The notes beneath the pieces were generated by a model that had not been told where the DNA came from, made no database searches, and saw nothing but the letters and a program-made list of their open reading frames with translations. The translations under genes were made by a program, and so were the position numbers. DNA of 64,000 nucleotides from Gammaproteobacteria bacterium (GTDB taxonomy: Bacteria > Pseudomonadota > Gammaproteobacteria > Pseudomonadales > Azotimanducaceae): positions 101,481 through 165,480 of the forward strand of contig JAAXKB010000028.1 in NCBI GenBank assembly GCA_012269545.1, given 5' to 3'. Shown here in pieces: positions 26,477 through 35,126 of the stretch. Positions within the stretch are counted from its first letter, which is position 1; each line of letters starts with the position of its first letter.

Positions 26477-27691
26477 TTACAGGCCCAACACCAGTTTGGA
26501 CATGATGTTGCGCTGAATTTCGTTAGATCCCGCGTAGATGCTCACCTTACGCGTGTTGAGATACTCTTGCGTGACACCGTTAGAGGCCTGAGGCCCAACA
26601 GGCTGGAAGTTATCCCCGGGCGCTGGCGTTGATTGATCCAGTGGCGCAGCGTAGTGGCCGGTAATTTCCAATGCCAATTCGGTCACGGCTTGCTGCAATT
26701 CTGTGCCCCGGGTTTTCAGCATTGAGCTCTCTGGGCCAACGTTCTGCCCTGCTGCTAAGGCTCCTAAAATTCGCAACTCCGTCGCTTCCATCGCCAGAAT
26801 TTGGACTTCAACGTCATTAAACTTTTTCATGAAATCCGCGCTGTCTGCAAATGCTTGACCGGCGCCATCTTGCTCGGCAGCAGCAGCTTGTCTCAAGTGG
26901 GCCATGGCACCCTTCAGCGCGGGTGAATAAGCGTTGCCGCGCTCAAACTCAAGCAGGTATTTCGCACAGGTCCAGCCCTTGCCCTGCTCACCAACTAAGT
27001 TTTCCTTCGGGACTTTGACATCCTCAAAGTAGACCATGTTGATCTCTTGGTAGCCCTCGGCGGGTGTGTCCAGAGTAATAATCGGTTTTACGGAGATTCC
27101 GGGAGTTTTCATGTCAATAAGAATGAAGCTAATGCCCATCTGCCGGATGTCTTCGTTACTGGTGCGCACTAAGCAGAACATCCAGTCCGCATATTGAGCC
27201 AAGGTGGTCCAGGTCTTTACGCCGTTCACCAGATAGTGATCGCCCTTGTCTTCTGCCTTTGTCTTCAAGGATGCAAGATCGGAGCCAGAGCCGGGTTCTG
27301 AGTATCCTTGGCAGAACCAGATGTCGGAATTGAGAATTGGTGGCAAAAATTTTGCTTTTTGCTCCTCTGTGCCGAATTTCATGATCACTGGAGCGACCAT
27401 GGTGATACCAAAGGGCACAACGCCGGGGGCACCGACGCGGGCGCGCTCAGCATCAAAGATGTAGCTTTGCGTTGGAGTGAATGCGGCGCCACCGTATTCG
27501 GTTGGCCAGTTAGTAGCTGCCCATCCCTTTGCGGCGAGGCGCTTCTGCCAGCCCACAAGGTCATCCTTCGACAGCTTGCCCAGGGCGCTGCGCGCCTTTT
27601 TGTCCTGTATTTCCTGCGGCCAAGCTTCTTCAAGAAAGCTCCGTACTTCAGCCTGAAAAGCTCTGTCCTGTTCTGAAAAACTTAAGTCCAT
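26477..27691 (-). CDS. Acyl-CoA dehydrogenase (404 residues)
   Basis: An FAD enzyme introducing an alpha-beta double bond into an acyl-CoA and passing electrons to ETF. Landmarks are WPTEYGGAAFTPTQ, FCQGYSEPGSGSDLASLKT, VNGVKTWTTLAQYADW, FEDVKVPKENLVGEQGKGW and the C-terminal IYAGSNEIQRNIMSK. The residue that is the catalytic Glu in medium-chain enzymes is Ala here (YAG), whereas LEFERGN may supply a Glu from the alternative helix as in isovaleryl-type enzymes. AGGAG sits 6 bases before ATG 27691. It lies 80 bases downstream of a second acyl-CoA dehydrogenase gene on the same strand. Confidence 0.92.
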   Translation of the reverse strand: MDLSFSEQDRAFQAEVRSFLEEAWPQEIQDKKARSALGKLSKDDLVGWQKRLAAKGWAATNWPTEYGGAAFTPTQSYIFDAERARVGAPGVVPFGITMVAPVIMKFGTEEQKAKFLPPILNSDIWFCQGYSEPGSGSDLASLKTKAEDKGDHYLVNGVKTWTTLAQYADWMFCLVRTSNEDIRQMGISFILIDMKTPGISVKPIITLDTPAEGYQEINMVYFEDVKVPKENLVGEQGKGWTCAKYLLEFERGNAYSPALKGAMAHLRQAAAAEQDGAGQAFADSADFMKKFNDVEVQILAMEATELRILGALAAGQNVGPESSMLKTRGTELQQAVTELALEITGHYAAPLDQSTPAPGDNFQPVGPQASNGVTQEYLNTRKVSIYAGSNEIQRNIMSKLVLGL

Positions 27692-27771
27692 GACTGCTCC
27701 TAGTCTCTAATGCAATGTAAAAATGACGAAATCGAACGTTTCCTGCCCCATGGTTCGGGCTGATCCTGCGA

Positions 27772-29352
27772 TTAGTTTCGCGCTTGGTCGACGAGTGACT
27801 TGCCTACCACACGAATGGCCAGCGTCTCTTCTGCCCCTTCAAAAATCGAAAGGACGCGAGCATCCGCGAAATATCGACTTACTGCAACTTCTTCCGCGTA
27901 TCCCATGCCACCGTGCAACTGCACGCCCTCGCGCGTAACCCACTCTGCAGCTCGGCAAGAGAACAGCTTAACCAAGCTTGCTTCCATTTGGCCGAGCCCC
28001 TGATCCATCAGACCGGCGACGTGGGCAGTGAAGGCTTTGCAAGCTGTAATTAGCGCGCCCATACGAGCGAGCTTGGCTAACGACAGCGGATAGCTGGCAA
28101 CCGACCGGCCAAACACCATGCGGTCCTGGCTGTAGTTCAAACTCTCTTCAAAGGTCGCTCGCATCAGACCGCAGGCTCTCGCGGCTGTCTGCAGGCGTCC
28201 GCCCATAAAACCTCTCATCGTGAAATAGAAGCCTTTGCCCTCGCCTGCCTTGCCGCCAATGAGGCAATCGTCCGGAACAAAAAAGTCTTCGTAAGACATC
28301 TCGAAGGAGTGCATGCCGCGATAGCCCAATGTCGGAATGGCGCGGCCACTCATACGACCGCCACTGGGTTGCTTGAATTCAAAGCCGTGCCCGTCATAGG
28401 GAGGCTTTTCGACAACGAACAGTGACAGCCCTTTGTGTGCTGGCTTGGCGTCTGGATCGGTTCTAGCCAGCACCAATAACGCCCCGGCTGCCCCTGCGTA
28501 GGTGCACCACGTTTTGCCACCGTTAAGGTGCCAGCCACCATCAGTTTTTGTTGCTTTGAGCGCCACGGAAGCAACATCTGACCCCGTGTTGGGTTCCGTA
28601 ACGGAAACCGCACACAGCGTTTGGCCTGAAGCTATCTGAGGCAGCCATCGCGCTTGCTGCTCTTCCGTCCCACCCTCCAACAGGGCTCTGGCCATGATTT
28701 CCGGCCGAGTGATTAGACTACCAGCGGCACCGAGCGAACCGCGAGATAGCTCTTCAGTGACGATGACCATGCCCATGCTGTCCTCGCTTAGGTCCGGTTT
28801 CAGACCGCCAAACCGCTCCGGCACGCTCAAGCCAAAGACGCCCATTTCTTTCAGCGGATCGAGTATTTCTGCGGGCACCAATAAATCTTTACGGTGCACC
28901 TCTTCGGCCAAGGGTTTCACCACATCATCGGCAAAATCCTTAAAGGTATCCCGAATGATGCGCTTTTCATCGTCCAAACGGTCATCCGCGAGGCCTTGCT
29001 CAAGATAGTGCTGGCCCAAGGACGCTATTGATTTCGGGGCTAAGAAATCCTGCAAACCCTCTAATTCGGGCAGTTCGTCTCGCGTCAGGCCAAAGGTTTG
29101 TGGCCGTACGGAGAACTTCTGCGTTATCGAGACAATCGCATTTGCGCAGAAGTAGTTGCACGCAGCGGTCAAACCGTCGATTCGCTGCGCTTCAGCGATC
29201 AAGGTGCGAGCCGCCAGCAATTCCGCTTGGACGAAAGCCAAGTCGTAGAGTTCAATCTGCTCTTCGTCCAGATCACCGTCCAAATGCGCGCAGGCTTTGC
29301 GGACGAGTCCTTCGAGGGCTTCAATGTGCGGAATAAAATCGAGGTCGTTCAT
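27772..29352 (-). CDS. Acyl-CoA dehydrogenase with N-terminal extension (526 residues)
   Basis: A longer acyl-CoA dehydrogenase. About 140 N-terminal residues form an extra helical region before the core (FGLSVPERFGGLKPD, CAVSVTEPNTGSDVASVALK, LNGGKTWCTYAG, YEDFFVPDDCLIGG, QLHGGMGYAEEVAVSRYFAD, SIFEGAEETLAIR). The FEG near the C-terminus keeps the usual catalytic Glu. Upstream gene of the pair with the 404-residue dehydrogenase; both would feed ETF. Actual substrate is unknown. Confidence 0.92.
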   Translation of the reverse strand: MNDLDFIPHIEALEGLVRKACAHLDGDLDEEQIELYDLAFVQAELLAARTLIAEAQRIDGLTAACNYFCANAIVSITQKFSVRPQTFGLTRDELPELEGLQDFLAPKSIASLGQHYLEQGLADDRLDDEKRIIRDTFKDFADDVVKPLAEEVHRKDLLVPAEILDPLKEMGVFGLSVPERFGGLKPDLSEDSMGMVIVTEELSRGSLGAAGSLITRPEIMARALLEGGTEEQQARWLPQIASGQTLCAVSVTEPNTGSDVASVALKATKTDGGWHLNGGKTWCTYAGAAGALLVLARTDPDAKPAHKGLSLFVVEKPPYDGHGFEFKQPSGGRMSGRAIPTLGYRGMHSFEMSYEDFFVPDDCLIGGKAGEGKGFYFTMRGFMGGRLQTAARACGLMRATFEESLNYSQDRMVFGRSVASYPLSLAKLARMGALITACKAFTAHVAGLMDQGLGQMEASLVKLFSCRAAEWVTREGVQLHGGMGYAEEVAVSRYFADARVLSIFEGAEETLAIRVVGKSLVDQARN

Positions 29353-29533
29353 AGGGCAAGTATGCCCAATTTGGCTCCTTCGAGGAATTACTCAGTCCCG
29401 GATTTAACAACTTTTTCGTTCTCAAAGTTGGACAGGTCGACGGTCAAGCCACGGCTTTTAAAGATTCAAATAACCCAAATCGACGCGTTGCCCTTATACT
29501 GGGAGAGCCTCCTAACGTTTGGCTCTAGAGAAC

Positions 29534-30409
29534 ATGATTGAATCCGTCGTTAACTACTTCATGGCGCTGCAGACCACGATCTGTACCGCCTTAGAGACTT
29601 TGGATGGCAAGGCTGTATTTTCTCTCGAGCGGTTCATCCCGCCAAACGGCGGATTGTCCCAGCCCCGCGTACTTGCGAACGGCGCTCACATCGAGAAGGC
29701 CGCCGTACAGTTTACCCATTCCAAGGGGAGCGCATTGCCCCCAGCGGCAACCGAGCGTAACCCTCATCTGGCTGGCAGCGCCTTCCAAGCCGCTGCGATT
29801 TCACTGATCGTCCACCCGTGCAATCCGCACGTACCCATTACGCACATGAACCTGCGGTTCTTCTATGTCGAGGCCGATGAGCCGGTCTGGTATTTTGGCG
29901 GTGGTTACGACTTGACCCCGTGCTATCCCGAAGACGAGGACGTACGGTTTTGGCATCAAGCTGCCAAAGACGCGGTCGGCGATCATTACCAGCCGTTTAA
30001 AGAAACCTGCGACGACTACTTTTTTCTCAGTCATCGTGGCGAAACCCGCGGTGTCGGCGGGATTTTTTTCGATGATTGGACAGAGGGTGGTTTCGACGAC
30101 AGTTTTGCCTTAGTCAGGCGCGTCGGCGACTCTTTTTTAACGGCTTACAGGCCCATTTTTGCTCGCCGAATGCATACCTCTTTCACCGATGCACAGCGCG
30201 ATTTTCAGCTCTACCGTCGTGGCCGGTATGCGGAGTTCAACTTGGCCATCGACCGGGGCACAAAGTACGGTTTGCAAAGTGGACGCCGCATTGAGTCCGT
30301 GCTGGCGTCCTTGCCACCGTTAGTGAAGTGGGTCTATGACTACCAGCCAGAGCCCGGCAGTCGAGAGGCGGGGCTTGCGGACTATCTTAGGCCTAGAAAC
30401 TGGATATAA
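29534..30409 (+). CDS. hemF: Oxygen-dependent coproporphyrinogen III oxidase
   Basis: A 291-residue cytoplasmic enzyme that oxidatively decarboxylates two propionates in haem synthesis using O2. Signatures are GSALPPAATERNP, PITHMNLRFFYVE, WYFGGGYDLTPCYPEDEDV, FFLSHRGETRGVGGIFFDD, YRRGRYAEFNLAIDRGTKYG and a PLVKWVYDYQPEPGSREA tail, all as in HemF. I chose ATG 29534; a TTG at 29519 is weaker. It points to growth with oxygen. Confidence 0.95.
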   Translation: MIESVVNYFMALQTTICTALETLDGKAVFSLERFIPPNGGLSQPRVLANGAHIEKAAVQFTHSKGSALPPAATERNPHLAGSAFQAAAISLIVHPCNPHVPITHMNLRFFYVEADEPVWYFGGGYDLTPCYPEDEDVRFWHQAAKDAVGDHYQPFKETCDDYFFLSHRGETRGVGGIFFDDWTEGGFDDSFALVRRVGDSFLTAYRPIFARRMHTSFTDAQRDFQLYRRGRYAEFNLAIDRGTKYGLQSGRRIESVLASLPPLVKWVYDYQPEPGSREAGLADYLRPRNWI

Positions 30410-30447
30410 AACAATAAGATAGAAATTTTTATTAACTTAAAATCTAT

Positions 30448-30756
30448 TTATTCGACAATGGTTAGCCGATCCTCAACATCACGGACGCTACCTGTCTCAC
30501 CGGCGAGCCGGATCGCTTTTTCCCGAGCATAGTTGGACGGCACCCTCCCCTCTAGCGTGACGACGCCGCGAGATGTGGTGACATTAATCCGCCATCCCTT
30601 TACCTCAGGGTCATCTAAAAGCCTCAGTTTCACCATTGCGGTGATTTGGGCATCGTCTGTAACCTCGCCTATTGTTCGCTTTGAGCCGTCTACATACGAC
30701 TGACAGCCAAAACTGACTGTCAAGCCTAATAGGATCCAAGAAAGCGTTCGTATCAC
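30448..30756 (-). CDS. BON-domain lipoprotein
   Basis: A 102-residue protein starting at GTG 30756 (AAGGA eight bases before). The signal LLGLTVSFGC ends at a lipidation Cys, and a single BON domain follows: TDDAQITAMVKLRLLDDPEV, INVTTSRGVVTLEGRVPS and AGETGSVRDVEDRLTIVE. BON proteins bind envelope surfaces or phospholipids in the periplasm. Convergent to hemF, with an AT-rich 38-base gap. Confidence 0.9.
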   Translation of the reverse strand: MIRTLSWILLGLTVSFGCQSYVDGSKRTIGEVTDDAQITAMVKLRLLDDPEVKGWRINVTTSRGVVTLEGRVPSNYAREKAIRLAGETGSVRDVEDRLTIVE

Positions 30757-30817
30757 GGCGTTGTCCTTGCTATATCGGTTCGGTTGGAGTGGAATCTTGG
30801 GCTACAAGGAGAGTTGA

Positions 30818-31726
30818 ATGCAACCAGAACTCACGCTGATCGCATCCGGACTGGCGTTTCCGGAAGGCCCTATTGCTCTGCCAGACGGCAGCATAATCTT
30901 GGTCGAGATCAAGGCAGGCCGCTTGACTCGCGTCCGTGACGGTCAGAGAAAAACCATCGCAGACCTTGGCGGAGGCCCAAATGGCGCGGCTATCGGTCCT
31001 GATGGGCAGTGCTATGTCTGCAACAATGGCGGATTCCAATGGATCGAGCGCGGTGGCAAAGTTTATCCCGGCGAGCAGCCCGCTGATTATTCGGGTGGTA
31101 GTATTCAGCGGGTCAATCTCGATACGGGTTCGGTGACTACTCTGTACACTCACTGTGAGGGCGAGCCGCTGAAAGGCCCTAATGACATCGTGTTTGATGC
31201 GCAGGGCGGGTTTTGGTTCACGGATCACGGCAAAAATCGCCCTAGGGACAGAGACCGTACAGGTGTTTTTTACGCCCAGCCCGATGGCTCTCACATTGTG
31301 GAAGCCATCTTCCCCATGCAGGAGCCCAACGGCATTGGACTGGCGGCTGATGAAAAAGAACTGTTCGTCGCGGAAACGCCGACGGGGCGTCTTTGGGCGT
31401 ACGCGCTCAGCGCCCCCGGCGTTATCGACACCAGTAAACCCCGTCGCCTGTTAAACGGGCGCTCCGGTTTCTTTATGTTTGACTCGCTAGCGGTAGATGG
31501 TAACGGAGATGTCTGTGTGGCGACTTTGATCGACGGTGGCATCACGACTCTTTCTGCGGCAGACAACGCGCCCGCTTTCGTGCCGATGCCCGATCGTATT
31601 ACCACCAATATCTGCTTTGGCGGAGCGGACTTGAAAACAGCCTTCATCACCTTGTCGTCAACGGGACAACTGGTGAGCATGGATTGGCCCGTCGGCGGCT
31701 TACCGCTGAACTTTCTCAACAAATGA
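30818..31726 (+). CDS. SMP-30/gluconolactonase-family beta-propeller
   Basis: A 302-residue six-bladed propeller of the SMP-30/LRE family, calcium-dependent lactonases acting on sugar lactones. Metal and active-site candidates are EGPIALPDG near residue 16, GPNDIVFDAQGGFWFTDHG, EPNGIGLAADE and FDSLAVDGNGDVCVAT. AAGGAGA gives a strong ribosome site. It overlaps the next gene by ATGA and heads an operon with a TctCBA transporter, suggesting that the transporter brings in a sugar acid or lactone-related compound (inference). Confidence 0.88.
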   Translation: MQPELTLIASGLAFPEGPIALPDGSIILVEIKAGRLTRVRDGQRKTIADLGGGPNGAAIGPDGQCYVCNNGGFQWIERGGKVYPGEQPADYSGGSIQRVNLDTGSVTTLYTHCEGEPLKGPNDIVFDAQGGFWFTDHGKNRPRDRDRTGVFYAQPDGSHIVEAIFPMQEPNGIGLAADEKELFVAETPTGRLWAYALSAPGVIDTSKPRRLLNGRSGFFMFDSLAVDGNGDVCVATLIDGGITTLSAADNAPAFVPMPDRITTNICFGGADLKTAFITLSSTGQLVSMDWPVGGLPLNFLNK

Positions 31727-32691
31727 AGTGCCAGGTGCCGCTGTTGCGACGACTCGGGTTGCTCATTATCGCGCTGGCGCTAAGCAGTGCTCATGTGGCT
31801 GCAGAGCGCCTGCATCTGATCATTCCTGCGGGCCCGGGCGGTGGTTTGGATGCCACGGCAAGAGCGTTGGGCAATGCCGTGGTGACGATGGATCAGCAAG
31901 CGAAGGTCAGCTATGAAAATCGTTCTGGCGGCGGCGGCGGTAAAGCCATGGCCTACTTTGTATCCAACGCAGACACGTTAAAAAATACTCTGTTAGTGAA
32001 CTCAGCACCGTTGATTGTCCGATCCTTGCAGGGTTTGTTTCCGCACTCCTATCGAGATCTAACACCCATTGCTGGTCTAATTGCTGATCCCGGCGTGATC
32101 GCAGTTCGCAAGGACTCTAAATTTCAAAGTTGGCGGGATATTGCTGCAGCATTGAAAGGCGGTAAAGACAGGGTCTTCATCGCGGGTGGGTCGGTGAAGG
32201 GCAGCCTTGATCACATCACCCTGTCGTTACTGGCTCAGGCTGAGGGTATTGATCCGCGTCGGCTGCGCTACCTAGCCTATGACGGCGGCGCGAAAGCCCA
32301 GTTGGCGCTGCTCAGTGGTGAGGTAGATGTCATGGTAAGCGGTCTGGGAGAAACTTTGGCCGCCCATCGAGCAGGCACCGTTCGCATTTTGGGGGTGACT
32401 AATGATCGCGATGATATGGACGGCATGACGAGCTTTGTGGACCAAGGCCTCGACGTTGTGTTTTATAACTGGCGTGGCATTTTCGCCCCCCTCAGCACGA
32501 GTGCTGAACGACGAGAAGAACTTAAGGCCTTAATGAACACAGTGACGAACACGGCGGCGTGGCAGGAACAACTGGCGCGCTATGGATGGCAGCCAATGTT
32601 CTTATCCGGGGATGACTTTACGGCCTATCTCGCTGAGCAGGAAATCTTGCTCACTGGTGTGATGACGGGTTTAGGACTCATTCGCCCGTGA
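31723..32691 (+). CDS. Tripartite tricarboxylate transporter substrate-binding protein (TctC family)
   Basis: A 322-residue periplasmic binding protein. From ATG 31723, which overlaps the SMP-30 stop, a signal peptide reads LLIIALALSSAHVAAE. Mature features are IPAGPGGGLDATARALG, VSYENRSGGGGGKAMAYFV, DPGVIAVRKDSKF and LLSGEVDVMVSGLGET, as in TctC/Bug proteins that hold carboxylated ligands. Its stop overlaps the tctB-like start (GTGA). Confidence 0.9.
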   Translation: MKCQVPLLRRLGLLIIALALSSAHVAAERLHLIIPAGPGGGLDATARALGNAVVTMDQQAKVSYENRSGGGGGKAMAYFVSNADTLKNTLLVNSAPLIVRSLQGLFPHSYRDLTPIAGLIADPGVIAVRKDSKFQSWRDIAAALKGGKDRVFIAGGSVKGSLDHITLSLLAQAEGIDPRRLRYLAYDGGAKAQLALLSGEVDVMVSGLGETLAAHRAGTVRILGVTNDRDDMDGMTSFVDQGLDVVFYNWRGIFAPLSTSAERREELKALMNTVTNTAAWQEQLARYGWQPMFLSGDDFTAYLAEQEILLTGVMTGLGLIRP

Positions 32692-33125
32692 GCTTTCGCC
32701 TGCTGCTGCTCACGCTTTTTGCCATTGGAGCAGCCTATCTCACGCTTGTCGGTCAGATTGAGCTGGACCCTTGGAGCGCCCAAGACACGATAAATTCCCG
32801 CACCCTGCCCCAAATCTATGGCGCCTTGCTTTGCCTGGCCGTGCTTGGACTGGCACTTGGACAAAGAGATCGAACGGGTGATATGTCACACCCCTCGCTG
32901 CACAAGTTGAAGCCCTTGTTTTGGCTCAGCGCGCTGATCTGCGTATTTATCTTGAGTCTTGTGTGGCTAAACTTGTGGGTTGCGCTCGGTGGCTTGCTGT
33001 TCGGCACGCTTTGGACAATGGGCGAAAAACGGCTGCCTGTCATTGTTGCGCTGTGTCTCGCCATACCCCTGATCGGGTTTGTGCTTGTCGAGCAAGTACT
33101 GCAAATGACGGTACCTCTCAGCTGA
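32688..33125 (+). CDS. Tripartite tricarboxylate transporter small membrane subunit (TctB family)
   Basis: A 145-residue protein with four predicted membrane helices, beginning at GTG 32688 in a GTGA overlap and ending inside the next start (TGATG). Sequence conservation in this family is poor; the call rests on size, four-helix layout and position between TctC and TctA. Confidence 0.85.
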   Translation: MSFRLLLLTLFAIGAAYLTLVGQIELDPWSAQDTINSRTLPQIYGALLCLAVLGLALGQRDRTGDMSHPSLHKLKPLFWLSALICVFILSLVWLNLWVALGGLLFGTLWTMGEKRLPVIVALCLAIPLIGFVLVEQVLQMTVPLS

Positions 33126-34579
33126 TGGCCGAGGGGATTTTAACTGGCATTGGGACGGCCCTGACATTGCAAAACGTGCTTTGGGTCGCGTTTGGCTGCT
33201 TGGCGGGTACGTTGATTGGCATGATGCCCGGTCTCGGACCCATCAGCGCAATTGCCCTGATGATCCCCGTCTCTTATTCCCTCGACCCGACTGGCGGCCT
33301 GATCATGATGGCCGGCGTGTACTACGGTGCGGTTTTCGGTGGCTCGACCTCCTCGATTTTGATCAATGCGCCCGGGGTGGCGAGCACTGTCGCCACCAGC
33401 TTTGACGGCTATCCAATGGCACGGGATGGTCAGGCCGGTCGAGCCTTGGCGATAGCCGCCTATGCCTCGTTTTTCGGAGGCACCATGGGTGCGATCATTC
33501 TGCTGATCTTTGCGTCTTCTCTGGCCGCCATCGCACTGCATATCCAAAGCGCCGAGTATTCGGCCTTGGTGCTCCTCGCTATGACTTGCGTCGTGGTTTT
33601 TGCGGGCTCCAATGCGCGCCTGCCTAGCCTCATCACCTTGTTACTTGGATTAATGTTGGGGACAGTGGGCACGGACCCGATGGGCGGAGCCCAGCGTTTT
33701 ACCCTTGGGCTACTGGAATTGTCTGATGGCATTCCCTTTGTGCTATTGGTTATGGCGACCTTTGCTTTGGCGGAGGCCTTTCGCCTCGCCATTGGTGAAC
33801 CTCAGTTGCCCCGCGGCTCATTCTCGCTGCGCGACCTGCTAATACCCTTGGCATTGGCTCGGCGGCTGTTTCGCGTTGCCAGCCGCAGTTCAGTGCTCGG
33901 CTTCATCATTGGGATTATGCCGGGCGCCGGCGCCACGTTGGCCAGTTTCTTTGCCTACGACTTAGAAAAACGCATCGGCGATGGATCCCGAGAGGCCGGC
34001 GTTACTGCTCCAGAGGCAGCCAACAATGCCGCATCCACGGGCTCCTTTGTTCCCCTTCTCAGTCTTGGGGTGCCCGGTTCGGGCACCTCCGCGGTACTTC
34101 TGGGCGTTATGCTGGCTTACGGATTGCAGCCGGGGCCAACCTTGGTGACCGAACAACCGGAAATTTTTTGGGGTGTCATTATCTCCATGTACGTGGGCAA
34201 TGTTTTTTTGCTCGCATTGAATTTACCGCTCATTCCGTATTTGGCTCGCATTGTCAGTTTGCCCCAGCAGGTATTGATCCCCTTGGTTATTGTCTTTGCC
34301 TTGCTGGGGGTTTTACTTACAACGTTTAGCGTGTTTGATCTGGCTTTGATGCTGCTGCTGGCGCTGGGCGCAACCGTTCTCAGGGCATTTGGCTTTCCCC
34401 TTGCACCATTGCTGCTTGGGTTCATTCTCAGCGGGTTATTCGAAGAAAATTTGCAGCGCGCTCTAATGCTTAGCGATGGTGATGTCGCATACTTACTCAA
34501 TCGCCCCATTGCCCTCGGTATTTTGCTTATGAATGCGGCAATCTGTCTGCTGCCGCTATGGAATCGCAGTGAGTCATGA
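33125..34579 (+). CDS. Tripartite tricarboxylate transporter large membrane subunit (TctA family)
   Basis: A 484-residue permease with about 11-12 helices. Signatures include GCLAGTLIGMMPGLGPISAI, GVYYGAVFGGSTSSILIN APG read in parts, FDGYPMARDGQAGRALAIAA, GFIIGIMPGAGATLASFFAY, APEAANNAASTGSFVPLLSL and GVPGSGTSAVLLG. It uses an ion gradient to move substrate delivered by TctC. Start ATG 33125 overlaps the TctB stop. Confidence 0.94.
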   Translation: MAEGILTGIGTALTLQNVLWVAFGCLAGTLIGMMPGLGPISAIALMIPVSYSLDPTGGLIMMAGVYYGAVFGGSTSSILINAPGVASTVATSFDGYPMARDGQAGRALAIAAYASFFGGTMGAIILLIFASSLAAIALHIQSAEYSALVLLAMTCVVVFAGSNARLPSLITLLLGLMLGTVGTDPMGGAQRFTLGLLELSDGIPFVLLVMATFALAEAFRLAIGEPQLPRGSFSLRDLLIPLALARRLFRVASRSSVLGFIIGIMPGAGATLASFFAYDLEKRIGDGSREAGVTAPEAANNAASTGSFVPLLSLGVPGSGTSAVLLGVMLAYGLQPGPTLVTEQPEIFWGVIISMYVGNVFLLALNLPLIPYLARIVSLPQQVLIPLVIVFALLGVLLTTFSVFDLALMLLLALGATVLRAFGFPLAPLLLGFILSGLFEENLQRALMLSDGDVAYLLNRPIALGILLMNAAICLLPLWNRSES

Positions 34580-34622
34580 CATAACATGCTCCCCGACAAG
34601 TTTTTTGCATTGAGGGTTCGGG

Positions 34623-35030
34623 ATGAGAAGACCGTTTGGGCGAGGAAGAAGCGAAGAAGAAACCGAAGAGATCAACCTGACGCCAATGTTGGACGTGGTC
34701 TTCATCATGTTGATCTTTTTCATTGTGACTGCGACTTTTGTTAAAGAAGTTGGTCTGGATGTAAACCAGCCGGATGAGGATAAGCCGAAAACGGTTGATC
34801 CGGACAAGAAAAGCATCGTGGTTCGTATAACCAACCGTGATCGCATCATTATTGCCAGCCGTGATATCGACAAACGTTCTGTGCGCGCCAATATTGAGCG
34901 GCTGCATGCTGAGAACCCCGAAGCTCCCGTGATCATTCAGCCACACCCTGACTCGACGACGGACATGATGATCCACATTATGGACTCCGCTCGGCAAGCC
35001 GGCGTTTACAATGTGTCGCTCGCTCAGTAG
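34623..35030 (+). CDS. ExbD/TolR-family biopolymer transport protein
   Basis: A 135-residue bitopic protein: acidic N-terminus, EEINLTPMLDVVFIMLIFFI with the conserved membrane Asp used for proton coupling, and a periplasmic domain ending in IIQPHPDSTTDMMIHIMDSARQAG, read in two parts. It would normally work with an ExbB/TolQ channel and TonB or TolA. Neither partner is adjacent here, so it is an orphan gene; it ends at its own terminator. Confidence 0.88.
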   Translation: MRRPFGRGRSEEETEEINLTPMLDVVFIMLIFFIVTATFVKEVGLDVNQPDEDKPKTVDPDKKSIVVRITNRDRIIIASRDIDKRSVRANIERLHAENPEAPVIIQPHPDSTTDMMIHIMDSARQAGVYNVSLAQ

Positions 35031-35059
35031 AGCGGCCAGAACACGTCATGACACGCAGC

Positions 35060-35085
35060 AAAGGCCCCACAGCGGGCCTTTTTTT
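35060..35085 (+). terminator. Intrinsic terminator after exbD-like gene
   Basis: AAAGGCCC and GGGCCTTT form an eight-base-pair stem with a CACAGC loop and a T-run. An outer inverted repeat, AACACGTC (35040-35047) and GACGTGTT (35091-35098), brackets it and could extend the fold. Confidence 0.88.
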
Positions 35086-35126
35086 GTCGCGACGTGTTCC
35101 TTGACAACGCTGACAAACTTCGCCCT

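Noticed and set aside
29098-29541. A 147-codon plus-strand frame running into hemF
   Set aside because: It lies mostly antisense to the long acyl-CoA dehydrogenase gene and shows no family features.
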